Shown piece by piece: positions 36,301 through 46,959 of a DNA stretch of 64,000 nucleotides. Below the pieces are notes generated by a model. It saw nothing but the letters and a program-made list of their open reading frames with translations. It was not told the DNA's origin and made no database searches. Position 1 is the stretch's first letter; each line of letters starts with the position of its first letter. The translations under genes and the position numbers were made by a program. The stretch comes from Dactylonectria macrodidyma (taxonomy: Eukaryota > Ascomycota > Sordariomycetes > Hypocreales > Nectriaceae), in contig JAGMUV010000007.1 in assembly GCA_020744425.1 (NCBI GenBank), positions 868,001-932,000 on the forward strand. The letters run 5' to 3'.

Positions 36301-37693
36301 CGACGACGACGACGACATCCCCTATCAACCCTGGGTGGAACCTGTTGCCACGAACTTGTCGGACTTGTCGTTGGAGACTCGAAACAAGAACTTTGTTACT
36401 CGCGGTGGCAACGTTACTTTTACCACTGACGAGCAACAGCGAATCAAGGAGCGGGAGCAACGCGAGCTCATGGCTATTTACACTGATCCCGATGACATCC
36501 CGCCAACACCCAAGTCACCGCCTCTTGAGCCTCAGGGGGCTGCCGAGTGGAAGACTCACCATCTACCTGGCGAGGACCCCAAGTTTCAAGAGATTCAGCA
36601 TCGATGGAGGGACGAGCGACAGATGGGGGTGGATAGGGCCCTTTACGCAGCAACCAAGCGTTTGGATGCTAAGGATAACCCTTCTAACAAGCTTGATTCG
36701 ATCCTGGGTCGACTCAGAGGAGTTCCAACGGCCCCTCAAGCTCCCACCCAGCAACCCAACCTGATTCCACAGGGCTCTGGTCCGACACACGATAGCCTTC
36801 CTGTGACACTTGGACAAGTGGTGGAAGAGCAGGTGCTCACTCTGCTCAGGTCTGATCGGGCCAAGGCTTGGCGAGACCCGAATCCATCCCATTCCGATGT
36901 GTGGCGTACCCACCACTACACCGACCCATCTGTCTATTTGTGCGGAAACGCTGTTGAACTTGCAGCTCGACCTCTGGTGGGCAAGCCATTCCCGGCTTCG
37001 TCACCTCCCGAATGGATCATGCATGATCAGGAGAAGGTGCGGGAGTGGCAGTTTGGGTATAGCAAGGAGCTTGCTTCTAGACAAAAGACTGCTGCGGAGG
37101 GTCTCGCTAATGCCGAGACATCGGGCAATCTTCTGGCAGCGGCGGCGGCGAACACAACAGGTGGTCAGGCACCAGGCAATCCTCAAGAATGGGCAGCGTA
37201 TTACGCCCAGCAGCAGGCTTATGCGCCGTACATGGCGTTACTTCAGCAGATGAATGGTGGTCAGCAGTCGGGGCAGCAACAACCCGCGGCAGTGTCGGCG
37301 CAACAGTCGCAGATCCCCGACAGCCAGCTCCAGTCCATCCTTGCTGCCATTAACCAACCGTCTCAATCTGCGCAGACCACAGGATCGAACCAAACCAACT
37401 ACTTGAACCCGAACGACCCTTCGTACCAGCAACTTATGATGCTTACCCAGATGAGCCAGGGACAGCAACCAAACCCGCCACCGCCTGCCCCTACTGGAGA
37501 CCGCGACTGGGAGCGAGAGCGAGGGGAGGACCAGGGAGGTCGAGGCGAGCAACGTGATGGTAAAGGCAGGAAACGGGGAACGCTACCGCCCCACAAACCG
37601 GCCAACAAGGCACTCATTGGAACTAAGCCATGCACTTTCTGGCAGCAAGGCAAGTGTGCTCGAGGGGACAAGTGCACATTCAGACACGACTGA
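33305..37693 (+). CDS. Large CCCH zinc-finger protein with Gln-rich N-terminus
   Basis: Exons 33305-34963 and 35024-37693 give 1,442 aa. Residues 1 to about 340 are Gln/Pro/Ser/His-rich low-complexity sequence. From about 400 to 760 there is an ordered, largely helical region: KLPAPKSYDKLAPLVAHPS, RPKYTEYPHAFKEQLKS, then across the intron WDVIGLVHIDQSTARTTALI and a helical repeat-like VLSLVNALIMCIKAGDY...VLELFTHFP. Acidic and basic linkers follow. A conserved-looking AEWKTHHLPGEDPKFQEIQHRWRDER block lies near 1075, and a Gln-rich segment near 1270. The protein closes with one CCCH finger, Cys1423, Cys1431, Cys1437 and His1441 (C-x7-C-x5-C-x3-H), preceded by an Arg/Gly-rich patch. A role in RNA binding is inferred from the finger; I know no named orthologue. 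Confidence 0.85.
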
Positions 37694-38345
37694 GGAGGGA
37701 TATTATGATCAAATTCCAGGACGTTTTCTCAATTTGGAGGGCCGGATGGCCGGATTTGGCCATGGTGCCTTTTATATCGGGGGATGGCCAGAAGGGCAAT
37801 ATGGGTACTGAACAGGTTGGCGGCTGTATATTACTGTAAAAACTCGCATCGATTACTATCGGCTGGGGTTGGGATTGATTTGGGAAAGAATTTTTAGTTC
37901 AGACGGCGTTTCATGTGCCAACAAACACAAAGCTAGACAATTTCATGTTTTCGTATACGTATATATTTCAATCGCTTTTATTCCATGACGCGAACGCCAG
38001 TCGTTTCTTCGTGTTCTTATATCATTTGACTGATATAGTAAGCGAGATGCCATCCTTTATGAGACTTTAATACCTTAAGCGTCTCTAGTATGATATACTC
38101 ATGCTACGAGCAGCCGTAGTCGCGATTGACTCCCATTTTGCTATGAGATAGCAACTAAGTTGGGTGTGGTTTTGTAAGGCGAGGAGTGACATACCCTAGC
38201 CGCACAAAGACCAGCTGCCAGCTCTGGCAAAAGATCAAGCAATTCTAACTAGCTAGCGTTGTTAGGAACTGTGTCACACACCTATTACAAGGCAAGGGCT
38301 CCTAGCCCTGAAAATTTGGCCTTATATTAAAGGTCCTTCTCACGG
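37694..38345. other. AT-rich intergenic interval, no gene seen
   Basis: This is the 3' UTR of the CCCH gene followed by A/T-rich sequence (about 37940-38110) unlike the surrounding coding DNA. It leads into the degenerate repeat remnant. No domain is seen. Confidence 0.5.
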
Positions 38346-38578
38346 CCCGGCCAAACTGACCTTCCAATAGTCCGGCCGACGGACCTGACAGCTGCCCGGC
38401 CGACGGACCTTCTGGTAGTCTGGTTAGTGGACCTCCCGGCTTGGACAAGGGACCTGCTAACGGCTCTGTCACAAGCCGATCTTGCAGAGCTAATTGAAGA
38501 CTAGCAAGAGTCCCTTCAAACAGCTAGTTTAGCTGAGCTTGAGGAAGTGTGGCTAGCAGTCCTTCGAGATGTCTGTTC
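38346..38578 (+). mobile_element. Degenerate coding remnant with PTDL repeat (possible transposon relic)
   Basis: One plus-strand frame through 38346-38578 reads as a coherent protein-like segment. Degenerate units of about 24 bp encode RPGQTDLP, VRPTDLTA and ARPTDLLV (two share a 15-nt identical core). They are followed by an amphipathic helix (LLTALSQADLAELIED, stop, QESLQTASLAELEEVW). The stop is TAG, which may derive from CAG. There is no start codon and the frame is closed upstream by TAA. The composition and Leu-rich helix suggest the linker of a transposon or retroelement protein, but no transposase or reverse-transcriptase motif is present. The assignment to a mobile element is therefore tentative. 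Confidence 0.3.
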
Positions 38579-38949
38579 TAACTGTCGGAAGCGATGAATG
38601 AATGCTGGCGAGGTTCGGGTTGCCAATTGCCCCGACTCCGTTTTCCTACATTGTAAGTATCCTGCATAAAGAAAGATGGTGACAATCTGATAACACGTCC
38701 TGGGATGGGCCGAACTTCCCGCAACAGCCGCGCACTCAAACTTGATCTTCTCGTCTTACGAGCTTGCCTTCGCCATCTACTTGACATCACCATACCCAGT
38801 CCAGCCACAACGCCCGGAGCCCTCTTCTGAGCTATACGAAGACGTGATCGCTTCTAAAACCAATATAAGCCCTGGTCGTCCGCCTGCGCATCTTGTGACG
38901 AACGGGTCCACCTGGTGCTAGTATTTGATTCCAGCATACCGCCAGCATA

Positions 38950-39985
38950 ATGTCATCGACTGCGGGCCGCTCGTCTGCGGCATCATCTAAGGCCTCTGCA
39001 TCGTATGTGACTCAGGTCTACTCCTCACCTTGACCCAGCACTGACCCCTCTATGAGCATGTAGACGCCCAAAGCGTCCGATTATCCAGGCCGAGTTTGGA
39101 GGTCAGCAGGTCGATGTACCTAAAGGCGGTTACTACGACCGTTACCGTATGAACCCGAACCTGGACGAGGTAGCCCGCGATCCGGCTGTCGGAGCCGACA
39201 TTGACTTCTTCAGGGAGATCCCAAAGAAACTAGTTGATTCGAGGGTCGGTCACATATACGCTCCCAACTTCTATTATCGCACTAGGAGCGTCCAACTCGT
39301 CTTCCTCGCCCCCCTCGATCGCTTAACATCTAAGCTCCCGTCGCCCTTGGAGCCCATCACGGCGTTGCCCGGCTACGGTTTGGTCGCGTTGACCTTTTAC
39401 TCCTACCTCGTCTGCGACAACGATCCTTACAACGAGGTCTCGATCGCCGTCATCGTCCGTCAGCCGGGTCAAGATAGTTACAGCACGACCCAGCTGCTCA
39501 GCTCCATTTGGAACCGAACCTTCTATGGATATGTGCTGGCTCTACCCGTCGATACCGAGATCGCTCGAGTACGAGGTGTATACGCATACCAATTCCCAAA
39601 ATGGCTAGCTAACATCAACTTGGAGATGAACGATTACAACGTCAAGGCCGACATCACCGCTACCGATGGGACAACGGATCTGACGCTGGACGTTCCCCTT
39701 CCAACTCTGAAGACCATCCCATCACAATCTTCCATCGGGACCAACAACGCGATCAACAAGATCGATGGGAAATGGTACCAGGTAGCAGTTCAGGCGAACC
39801 CTCTCCTAGCGGCACAGTGTCTTTTCCCTAGAAACGTCAAGCTCTCTCAGGGGGAAGGTCCATTGAGTAGACTCCTCAAAGAATTGGGCGTTTCGACCAT
39901 CCTGCGGATGGACATCTTCAAGGAGGCGCAGATGGTCTTGAACATGCCAACACCCTTGAAGGCGTTCGATGATGTCAATTCTTGA
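38950..39985 (+). CDS. Acetoacetate decarboxylase-fold protein
   Basis: Exons 38950-39002 and 39064-39985 give 324 aa. The fold signature is seen in YAPNFYYRTRSVQLVFLAPLDRL, the strand GYGLVALTFYSYLVCDNDPYNEVSIAVIV and the active-site-like segment GVYAYQFPKWLANI. Lys197 in F-P-K-W sits where bacterial acetoacetate decarboxylase has its Schiff-base lysine. The neighbouring lysine of the P-K-K motif, which lowers its pKa in the bacterial enzyme, is Trp here. Decarboxylation or another Schiff-base chemistry on a beta-keto acid is therefore possible but unproven. No signal peptide is present. It lies at the left edge of a segment with two broken oxidoreductase genes and one intact one, so a role in a small secondary or detoxifying pathway is inferred weakly. 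Confidence 0.85.
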
Positions 39986-42119
39986 GATTATTTTACGGTC
40001 CTGCTGCCAGCCAGGTAACGAGTGGCATGTGACTGTTTTTGTATGATGCCCTCCCGACATCGTGTCCGATTATAGCTTGAAATAGTCGCAATGCATAGAT
40101 GTGACACCAAGCTGCGAAACAGAATGACCAAGTGACCAACCACGACATCACTTCTGCTGCCAATAACGCCTCGCAAAGATCTCAAGCACCTCGTGCCACT
40201 CGATGGTGGAATACAATCCAGCGTCTCCGAAGGTGTAGACCCTTGCGGACTACGTAGTGTCGAGCACCGTGATTGCTTCCTTGACAATATAGGATAAAGT
40301 AACAAAGCATGCTCACCCAATAAGACGAAATCTATTTTATCAGTGTTGATGGACCTCACGACGCAAGCTCCCGGGTGTCGGCTTGGTGAAGCATGGTTGT
40401 ATACCTCAAAGCATGGGTCATACGCTTATGAATCAAGCCCAAAATTGGTGGGCCGTCCACGTTGCGATCAAACGAATGTAGGTTGCGGCCTGGAATAACT
40501 GGATGAGTCCTCCTGGGAATTATCAATGTATCAAATACAAACATTAACTTGGAATAACTGGATGAGTCCCACTGGGAATTATCACTCTATCAAATGCAAA
40601 CATCAACTCCGAAGCATTTGCGGGAAATTCGAAATTGATTTACGAGAGCATTCCAAGGCGCAATTCACCAATACGCTCAGCTCATGTATCGTGTGGCCCA
40701 TGTGGCGTTCGTAAAGAGTATACTGCGTCATTCTGGCCTAAAATCATTAGGGGCGCGTAGAACAATATGTGGAAGGAGATTCTTGTCTCCCCTTTTGTCT
40801 CCTGCTCTCTCTCTTACCGAGGTAGCTACAGGTCACATGCCTGCATTTCACCAGGTATGCTGCCTTCCCCTTCCTCCCCCAACATGTCCTTATTTCTCGG
40901 TCTCGGCCAGCGGGGCTCGCGCGATGATAAGGGGCTAAAATATCAGCCGAGAGAAAGCCATATGGGCAAGATGTCAGGCAGTGACAGGACTAACTGGACC
41001 CGAGTCTAGCCAATCATATGGATCGTTGCAGTGCTCGTCCCGTGTACATGATCAAGGGCGCCTCGCCCGTGAACGCAAACAACTGCGCACTTAGGAGCTT
41101 CAGCAAGGTCAAGCGCATCTTGAACGGCGTCACCGACCGCCTGGTCAGTCGACAGACACCCTGAGCTTGATATCTACCCTGAGGTCGATATTCACTGAAG
41201 CTGATACGGCTGCTGGGTCGCACGAGCCCTTGCCGGTGTTAGAGATCTCTAGAGATGGACAGCAACGAGAGGGTGATGGAGAGAACTAATCAATCTTAAA
41301 TTCTCTATTCTATATCTAGGTAGGATACAATATAGTATTTGCTTGTATTGGGTGAAATGTACAGAGACTTTGAACAGTGCTGATTGCAGCTTCTGATAAG
41401 AGTATAATCGACGGATCAACCATGGTGGGGATTGTCAATGCGAACGACAGTAAAGATATTCGCAAGGTATTTGATCACTGATACACCCGGGATCCCTCAA
41501 TGAGGAGAAGTGACTTATGGCAGTATATCATTGGCCCTCTAACGAACAAGATGACTCCCGATGGTCTCGCAAAATGCTGCCTCCTTGTCCTTCTAACGAA
41601 GTTGCGCAGATCATGTCATCGCATATGAGGCCCGCTCAAGATGACAATTGACCAATGGTATGCCGTCATTCGGTTGGATTTTGCCAAAGCCGCGAGAGGT
41701 GCATTAAAGTTAGAATCGACACCGATGTTGTTTAGGAAACCAAGACGGTCGTCACCATGTCGCCATCGCATTAAGATGGGAGTTGATTATCGATCGTTGC
41801 ATGGGAGCTAGCCTGGGAAGAGCAAGGTCACCCGAGCACGTCTACCACCCTAGGCCCTTATGATGGACCAACGGAAAGCTGACTTCCCCCGGTGGTCCAA
41901 CCTTTTGCCCGCGACGTGAGAATCAAGTGGATCAAAAAGTGCCTAGCCTTTATCCCGCCATTAGTGCGTGGTAATGACCCACGAGCTCGATGCACCACAG
42001 TGGCCGAATATAAACAGGGCAGGGTCCGGTGCCAGGTACGGGCACTTGCACTGTGCCTAATGATCCGCTGCTAGGCTCTTATTCTGACTTCTTTCTCGAA
42101 AACACTTTCGCAGCTAGCC
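39986..42119. other. 2.1-kb interval without a supported gene
   Basis: A/T-richer than the coding blocks. It contains the 59-bp tandem duplication (listed separately). A possible relic lies at about 41380-41610, where two short plus-strand segments (IIDGSTMVGIVNANDSKDIRK, then YIIGPLTNKMTPDGLAKC) could be joined by an intron-like gap. The family is not recognised. A TATAAA at 42009-42014 lies about 110 bases before the broken ketoreductase gene. Confidence 0.4.
40491..40608. repeat. 59-bp direct tandem duplication
   Basis: Two adjacent copies start with TGGAATAACTGGATGAGTCC at 40491 and 40550 and differ at six positions, three transitions and three transversions. There is no coding role. It is most simply a local duplication that has since diverged. 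Confidence 0.92.
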
Positions 42120-43180
42120 ATGATGGGCAAAACCGTTCTCGTTACGGGAGGATCTGGCTTTATCGGCGCTCATGTTATCGTTCAGGCGCTGGAGAAAGGC
42201 TACTCCGTGCGGACCACCGTGCGGTCTTTGAGGCGCTCTGATGTTGTACGGGACAAAATTCGCAATGGTGGAATCTCAGAAGAACGGGCTGGCGCCGTCG
42301 AATTCTTTGAAGTTGATCTTCTCGGTGACAAAGGCTGGGACGAGGCTTGCAAAGGGTGTGACTTTGTGGTCCATGTTGCATCCCCTTACCCACTGACTCT
42401 GCCTAAAAACGAAGACGAGGTCATCAGACCGGCTCGGGAAGGGACGTTAAGGGCTCTGCGAGCTGCGAAAAAGGCGGGAACCGTTAAGCGGGTCGTTCTT
42501 ACATCTTCGTTTGCGGCCGTTGGCTACGGGCACGAACTGCGAACAACGAACAACCCGTTCACCGAAAAGGACTGGACGGTGCTCAAAGACGCCAAAAGCC
42601 CAGTTGGTGCATATGAGAAAGCAAAACCTTAGCGGAGCAAGATGCGTGGGAGTGGCTGAGAAGCGAAGGAGAGGGACTGGAATTGGCGACTGTCAACCCA
42701 GTCAGCGTATACGGTCCTTCGCTCGGAAATGAAGCAAACACCAGCTTGGAACTTCCTACCCGAATGCTCAATGGAGATCTCCCCGGGTTGCCAAACCTCT
42801 CATTCGGCATTGTCGACGTCAGAGACGTCGCCGACTTACACATTTAGGCCTTAGAGGCCCCAGAAGCCGCTGGTGAAAGATACTTGGCCATATCTGACGA
42901 ACTCTCCGTCTCGGCCAAGGACATATCAACATACTTGAGAGAAGGTTTACCGGCCAAAGAAACGAGGAGAGTTCCAACCCATGTACTCCCTAACATTTTG
43001 TTGCGCCTTGCTGCCCCTTTTGATAAGACTGTTGCGTTCATCGTCCCAGAACTGGGTATTGTCAGACCTACAAGCAACGTAAAGGCTAAGAGAGAATTGG
43101 CCTGGGTACCTCGCAGCGCACGTGATGCTGTGATGAGTAGTGCAGAGAGCTTGAAGAAGACCGGTAGAGTCAACGTCTAG
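42120..43180 (+). pseudogene. Broken NAD(P)-dependent epimerase/ketoreductase (extended SDR)
   Basis: The reading is that of a dihydroflavonol-reductase/cinnamoyl-CoA-reductase-like extended SDR. It has the Rossmann motif VTGGSGFIGAHV near the N-terminus, a VVHVASPYP strand, the VVLTSSFAAVG serine region and the catalytic Y-x3-K in AYEKAK. Two lesions break it. One base is missing in the A-run at 42623-42626, which puts a TAG at 42630-42632. In the restored frame a second TAG (42845-42847) interrupts the conserved DVRDVADLHI segment. The rest continues undisturbed to a normal TAG at 43178. A missing base could be an assembly error, but the independent stop argues for a true pseudogene. A very short intron removing the second stop would also remove conserved residues. 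Full length would have been about 353 residues. Confidence 0.85.
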
Positions 43181-43473
43181 CCTTGCTCATTGATATATGG
43201 AGATCTTGATTATTGGAGAGGACTTTATCTTCGACAACGAAAGGTTCAAAAGTGCCAGCAAAGGGCGTAATGCAAATATAGCGAAATACCCTACTGACTA
43301 AAAGCGGCTGCGTGATCCGCAATGTTGACGGCGGTAGGAGTTATATTTCTCACAATGGCTTGGTAGTTTCATCCTCGGCCATCCAACAAAAGATCCATCA
43401 ATTGATCCACAACGTTTCCCAGCCACTGAAAGACAATCGATATGACTTTTGATCCCATCGGTAATATGCTCCT

Positions 43474-44208
43474 TGATCTTCAGTACGGTCTTGCCAAAGT
43501 TATCATCCTCAAGCATGCCAACAAATGCCGCTGCCGCGTTGACAATGCCCTTCGACACAAACAACTTCCATTTCGGCCTTCCGTCCACAAGTCACTTCTG
43601 GAGGCTCTCTTGATGTTCCTGGAAGTCAATACCCCAGGCTTTGGGGTACTGACGATAAAACTTGCATAAGAATCTGCTTGCAGACGGCGTACGTCATATT
43701 CCTGATCCCGTGGCACCCTTGCTTTGGGCATATTGTAACCTGTGATCTGGAAAAAGTCAGTTTGTGCCTCAATAGTTTGCGTGAAGATGGGCTAACCACT
43801 CTGCACATTTGTATTCTGCTGCTGATGTTTAGGGCTTCGAGCGCCGCTTCGAGTGCCGCTACGAGATGTTCACCACCGATGTCCCCGAATACATATCAAC
43901 ACCATTGAGAGTAAGTCTCCGAACCGTACATTCGACGGCGACTTATTCCTGTAGTTGAAGCCTACATTGACACCAAGCTCATTGACGATCAAGTCTAGCT
44001 TCTCATCTGAGTCAACGGATCCGATAGCGGTCCGGCCTTCTTGCTTGGCTACCTTCCCGGCAGTTCAGCTAACCGTACCAGCGGCCGAGGCGACGAAGTT
44101 TGTGTCACCCTTCTAGGGTTGTCCAATCTTACGCAGACCAGACCAAGCCGTCAGCCCGGGCATTCCTACGGGTACAAGAAACAGGCTAATCTCGAGATCG
44201 AAAGGATT
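43474..44208 (-). pseudogene. Decayed NADP-dependent alkenal/enone reductase (PTGR-like MDR)
   Basis: Minus-strand fragments in shifting frames match the medium-chain reductase family that reduces alpha,beta-unsaturated carbonyls with NADPH. In order they are NPFDLEISLFLVPVGMPGLT, AWSGLRKIGQP then a stop, KGDTNFVASAAGTVS then a stop, TAGKVAKQEG, SVDSDEKLDLIVNELGVNVG with FNYRN, DIGGEHLVAALEA with a local duplication and frameshift, an intron-like gap, ITGYNMPKARVP, YPKAWGIDFQEHQESLQK then TGA where Trp is expected, and VNAAAAFVGMLEDDNFGKTV ending LKI. The N-terminal third is missing or unrecognisable upstream of 44208, and no native stop remains. Several independent stops and frameshifts make this a clear relic. 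It may be a dead member of the same pathway as the adjacent ketoreductase. Confidence 0.8.
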
Positions 44209-44976
44209 CATTTTGCATCATTGTGAGACTGATGTTGTTTTCACGGATTACAAGGTTTTTCGTAGCTTGAAAGATGTAGTGGTTAACTGCTGATACAATG
44301 GTTCCGCTCAGCTTCACCTTCTTGTCGATGGACGATGTTTATATACTGCTCAGAGTGGACTTGTGCTAGAGAATGACAACACGTTTGGCTTTCTGTCCTC
44401 TTTTTCTGTCCCTTTTGGCCCTCGCCAGACAGACAAAGCATGGTGTCGCACCAGCGTGGACTTGGTGGCCAAATTATGGTTGGAAGCCCCTCTAGCGGCG
44501 GATTCCAAATATTGAATCGCTGCTTCATGGACAGCCAGGCGAGAAGGTGACAATGTCACCCTGCGGGTTGCCCCAGTCCTTGTAGACATATATGGCCCGA
44601 CGGAGGAGGACTTTGTCCCGATGCCTGGTAGAGGCCGCCAAGCTCGAGACGATTGGTAATGCTACCCCAATGTGAATCCCGGCCCTGCATCTTGCCATGA
44701 TGGTACGGCATGAGTTTATCTGTCATTGTGCCGAAGTCCGTTTGCGGAGCTGCGTCGTTGGTGGCAACACGGTCGACCGAGGCCCCACCCGGCTTCACCT
44801 TGCTCGCCCAAATGCAGCCGCGGTGGCGGACCCAATGATTGCAAATCCGAAACCGACGCATGTGTGGTTTGGTCCAGAAAGTAAGTAAAACTCGCCTGCT
44901 TTTTCTTGAGCAAGATCAAGGTTCACTCCTTTACATCCTTGATTGAGTCTGCTCACGTCTCTCTCAAACTTCAAAA
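44209..44976. other. Interval upstream of the MDR gene, no intact gene
   Basis: The missing N-terminal part of the decayed reductase should lie here but was not recognised. Minus-strand frames (44556-44861) have protein-like stretches (MTDKLMPYHHGKMQGRDSHW) without a family I know. The last 90 bases are the presumed promoter of the plus-strand MDR gene. Confidence 0.35.
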
Positions 44977-46320
44977 ATGGCCTTGGAAATGCTCTCCGTC
45001 ACGGCTCCCAAGTATACCGACCCGTCTCTGTACGAGCTCTCATCCTTGCCTCGCCCGATCATCACCGAGAAGACGGATGTGGTGATCAAGGTTCACGCAG
45101 CTAGCATCAACCCAGTGGATGTGAAGAAAGCGGACGGTGTTTTCAAGCTTGCCGTGAAGGAAAAGTGTGTAAAAACCCTTGTTTTTTTTTTCGCAGCCTA
45201 CCTACTGCAAGGGCTGTTATGATGCTGACAGTGTCCCAGATTTCCATACCAGATTGGGTACGATGCTGCCGGCGTGGTTACGGATGTTGGGGAAGAGGTG
45301 AATGGTCTGAAAGTTGGCGACGAGGTCTATACCCGATTGCCAGAAGTCAGCCGAGGTAATACCACATTTCCATGAGACTCCGGGCCACGGTGATGATGGG
45401 CTGGAACTGACATATCATTGCCAGGTGCGTGGAGCGAGTATGTCAAATGCGACGAACGATACATTGCTCTCAAACCCAAGAACCTTTCCTTTAGTGACGC
45501 TGCGTCCTTGCCGCTGGCTGGCGTTACGGCACTGCAGGTGTTGAGGAAGTATAAGGGCTCACTAGAGGGTAAAACGGTATTCATACCCGCTGGCTGTATG
45601 TTTCGCTATCTACATGCATATATGTCTGTATTTGTTAGAGTGTTGACTAACAATTCTACTCAGTGAGTGGCACGGGGGCTTTTGCATGTCAACTAGCCAA
45701 GAATGTTTTCCACGCTGGCAAGGTGATTACCACGGTTTCGACGTCCAAGATGACCAAGGTCCCGGAGCTTCTGGGTGAAGCAGTTGTCGACCAGAGTATG
45801 TACCCAGGTTCCTCAACGTTGCTCCGCTGACTGGGTTCTGGTAGTCATTGACTACACCAAGCAGGATCCCTCCGATGTCATCCCCCAACGCTCTGTAGAC
45901 TTCCTGTTTGACACGACAGGCCAAGCCATGAAATTCCTCTCCCTCATGGTCCCTTCCACAGGCTACATTGTATCTATATCCACGAAACCCTCCGCCACGA
46001 CTCTTCAGGCATCCAGCGTCATGCAACGACCCGACAACCCTGTCATCCCGTTGTTTGGTCGCGTGTACCTAGACGCAGGCGACACGCTGCGGAGACTTAG
46101 AGCTTGGCGCTGGGGCGTGACATATTTGTACTGGTTCCTGGAGCCAAATGGTGAGGATCTGAAGACGCTGACGGGATATGTCGAAGAGGGCAATGTGGTG
46201 CCAGTGGTGGGGGCCAAGATCGATATGAAAGACATCAAAAAGGTTAGGGATGCTTGCAATTTGACTTATGAGGGAAATGGTGGATTGGGAAAGACTGTGT
46301 TCGAAATTGTCCAATCCTAG
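44977..46320 (+). CDS. Quinone-oxidoreductase-type MDR protein (zinc-free, NADPH)
   Basis: Predicted NAD(P)H-dependent reductase of quinones or enones, of the zeta-crystallin/RTN4IP1-like branch. Five exons (44977-45164, 45240-45355, 45425-45595, 45664-45795, 45845-46320) give 360 aa. The GroES-like half shows the ASINPVDVKKADG and GYDAAGVVTDVGEEVNGLKVGDEVY motifs. The Rossmann half has PAGLSGTGAFACQLAKN, and IIDYTKQDP marks the NADP-binding half. The zinc ligands of alcohol dehydrogenases are absent, as expected for quinone reductases. The C-terminal GGLGKTVFEIV is the usual ending. All splice sites restore a continuous frame, so unlike its two neighbours this gene looks intact. The substrate is unknown. 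Confidence 0.9.
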
Positions 46321-46959
46321 CTGGAGCTCGAAGTCCTATATTAAATGAGGCTTGCCAACACAATGAACAATTAGTTGCCGAAACAGTACCTAGCCCCGGA
46401 ACACTTCGTCCCTAGACAAGCTCGGATTTTGTCGTGAGTGAGATGAATTCCGCCAGAGATAGGGGCAACAGCGCTTTTTATGGCGCCTGGTTTGCGCGCG
46501 GAGGCATACGAGTACCTGGCGAGAGACTACCGACTCTCTACAATCACTTGAAATCCATTAAAAGTTTAGTGCGCCGCGTCTAATCGAATTCGTCGTGTTT
46601 GTACGGCCAGCAGTTGGCAGGTCTTGCGGCCAGAAAAGGGCAGGGAGCCGATGATCGAGGAGTTTGAGTAGGTCTTATCTTACCTACCTTACGACACTGT
46701 TACCTCAGGTAGTTGCATTCTTCTTGCCCCCCTGCCTAACACAGCACTTAGCTTAAGCGAATTACCCTACGGAGTACGCACCCCCTAGATCACCCTCTGC
46801 TTAGGTTAAAGTAGCAATAGTTTAGGCCTAGCGTTATAAATGGATTGGGACTGCATGAATTGTCAGAGGTCACTATTGAGGTAGGTAGGGACTGTAGATA
46901 GCCCGCGCCGAAATTTTGAGATGGACGATACCCCCCGGATGGCTTGGTCTCTTTCATAT
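46321..46959. other. Convergent 3' interval, no gene seen
   Basis: A/T-rich sequence lies between the MDR gene and translin, tail to tail, with scattered TACCT/AGGTA words near 46660-46890. No frame of interest. Confidence 0.5.

Noticed and set aside
38346..38578. Considered as a CRISPR-like or protein-repeat array
   Set aside because: The units are degenerate, few and contiguous without spacers, and the host is a fungus.
41380..41610. Two short plus-strand segments joinable by an intron-like gap (DSKDIRK and YIIGPLTNKM)
   Set aside because: The segments read as protein-like, but no family was recognised and no further exons could be linked, so no gene or pseudogene is called.
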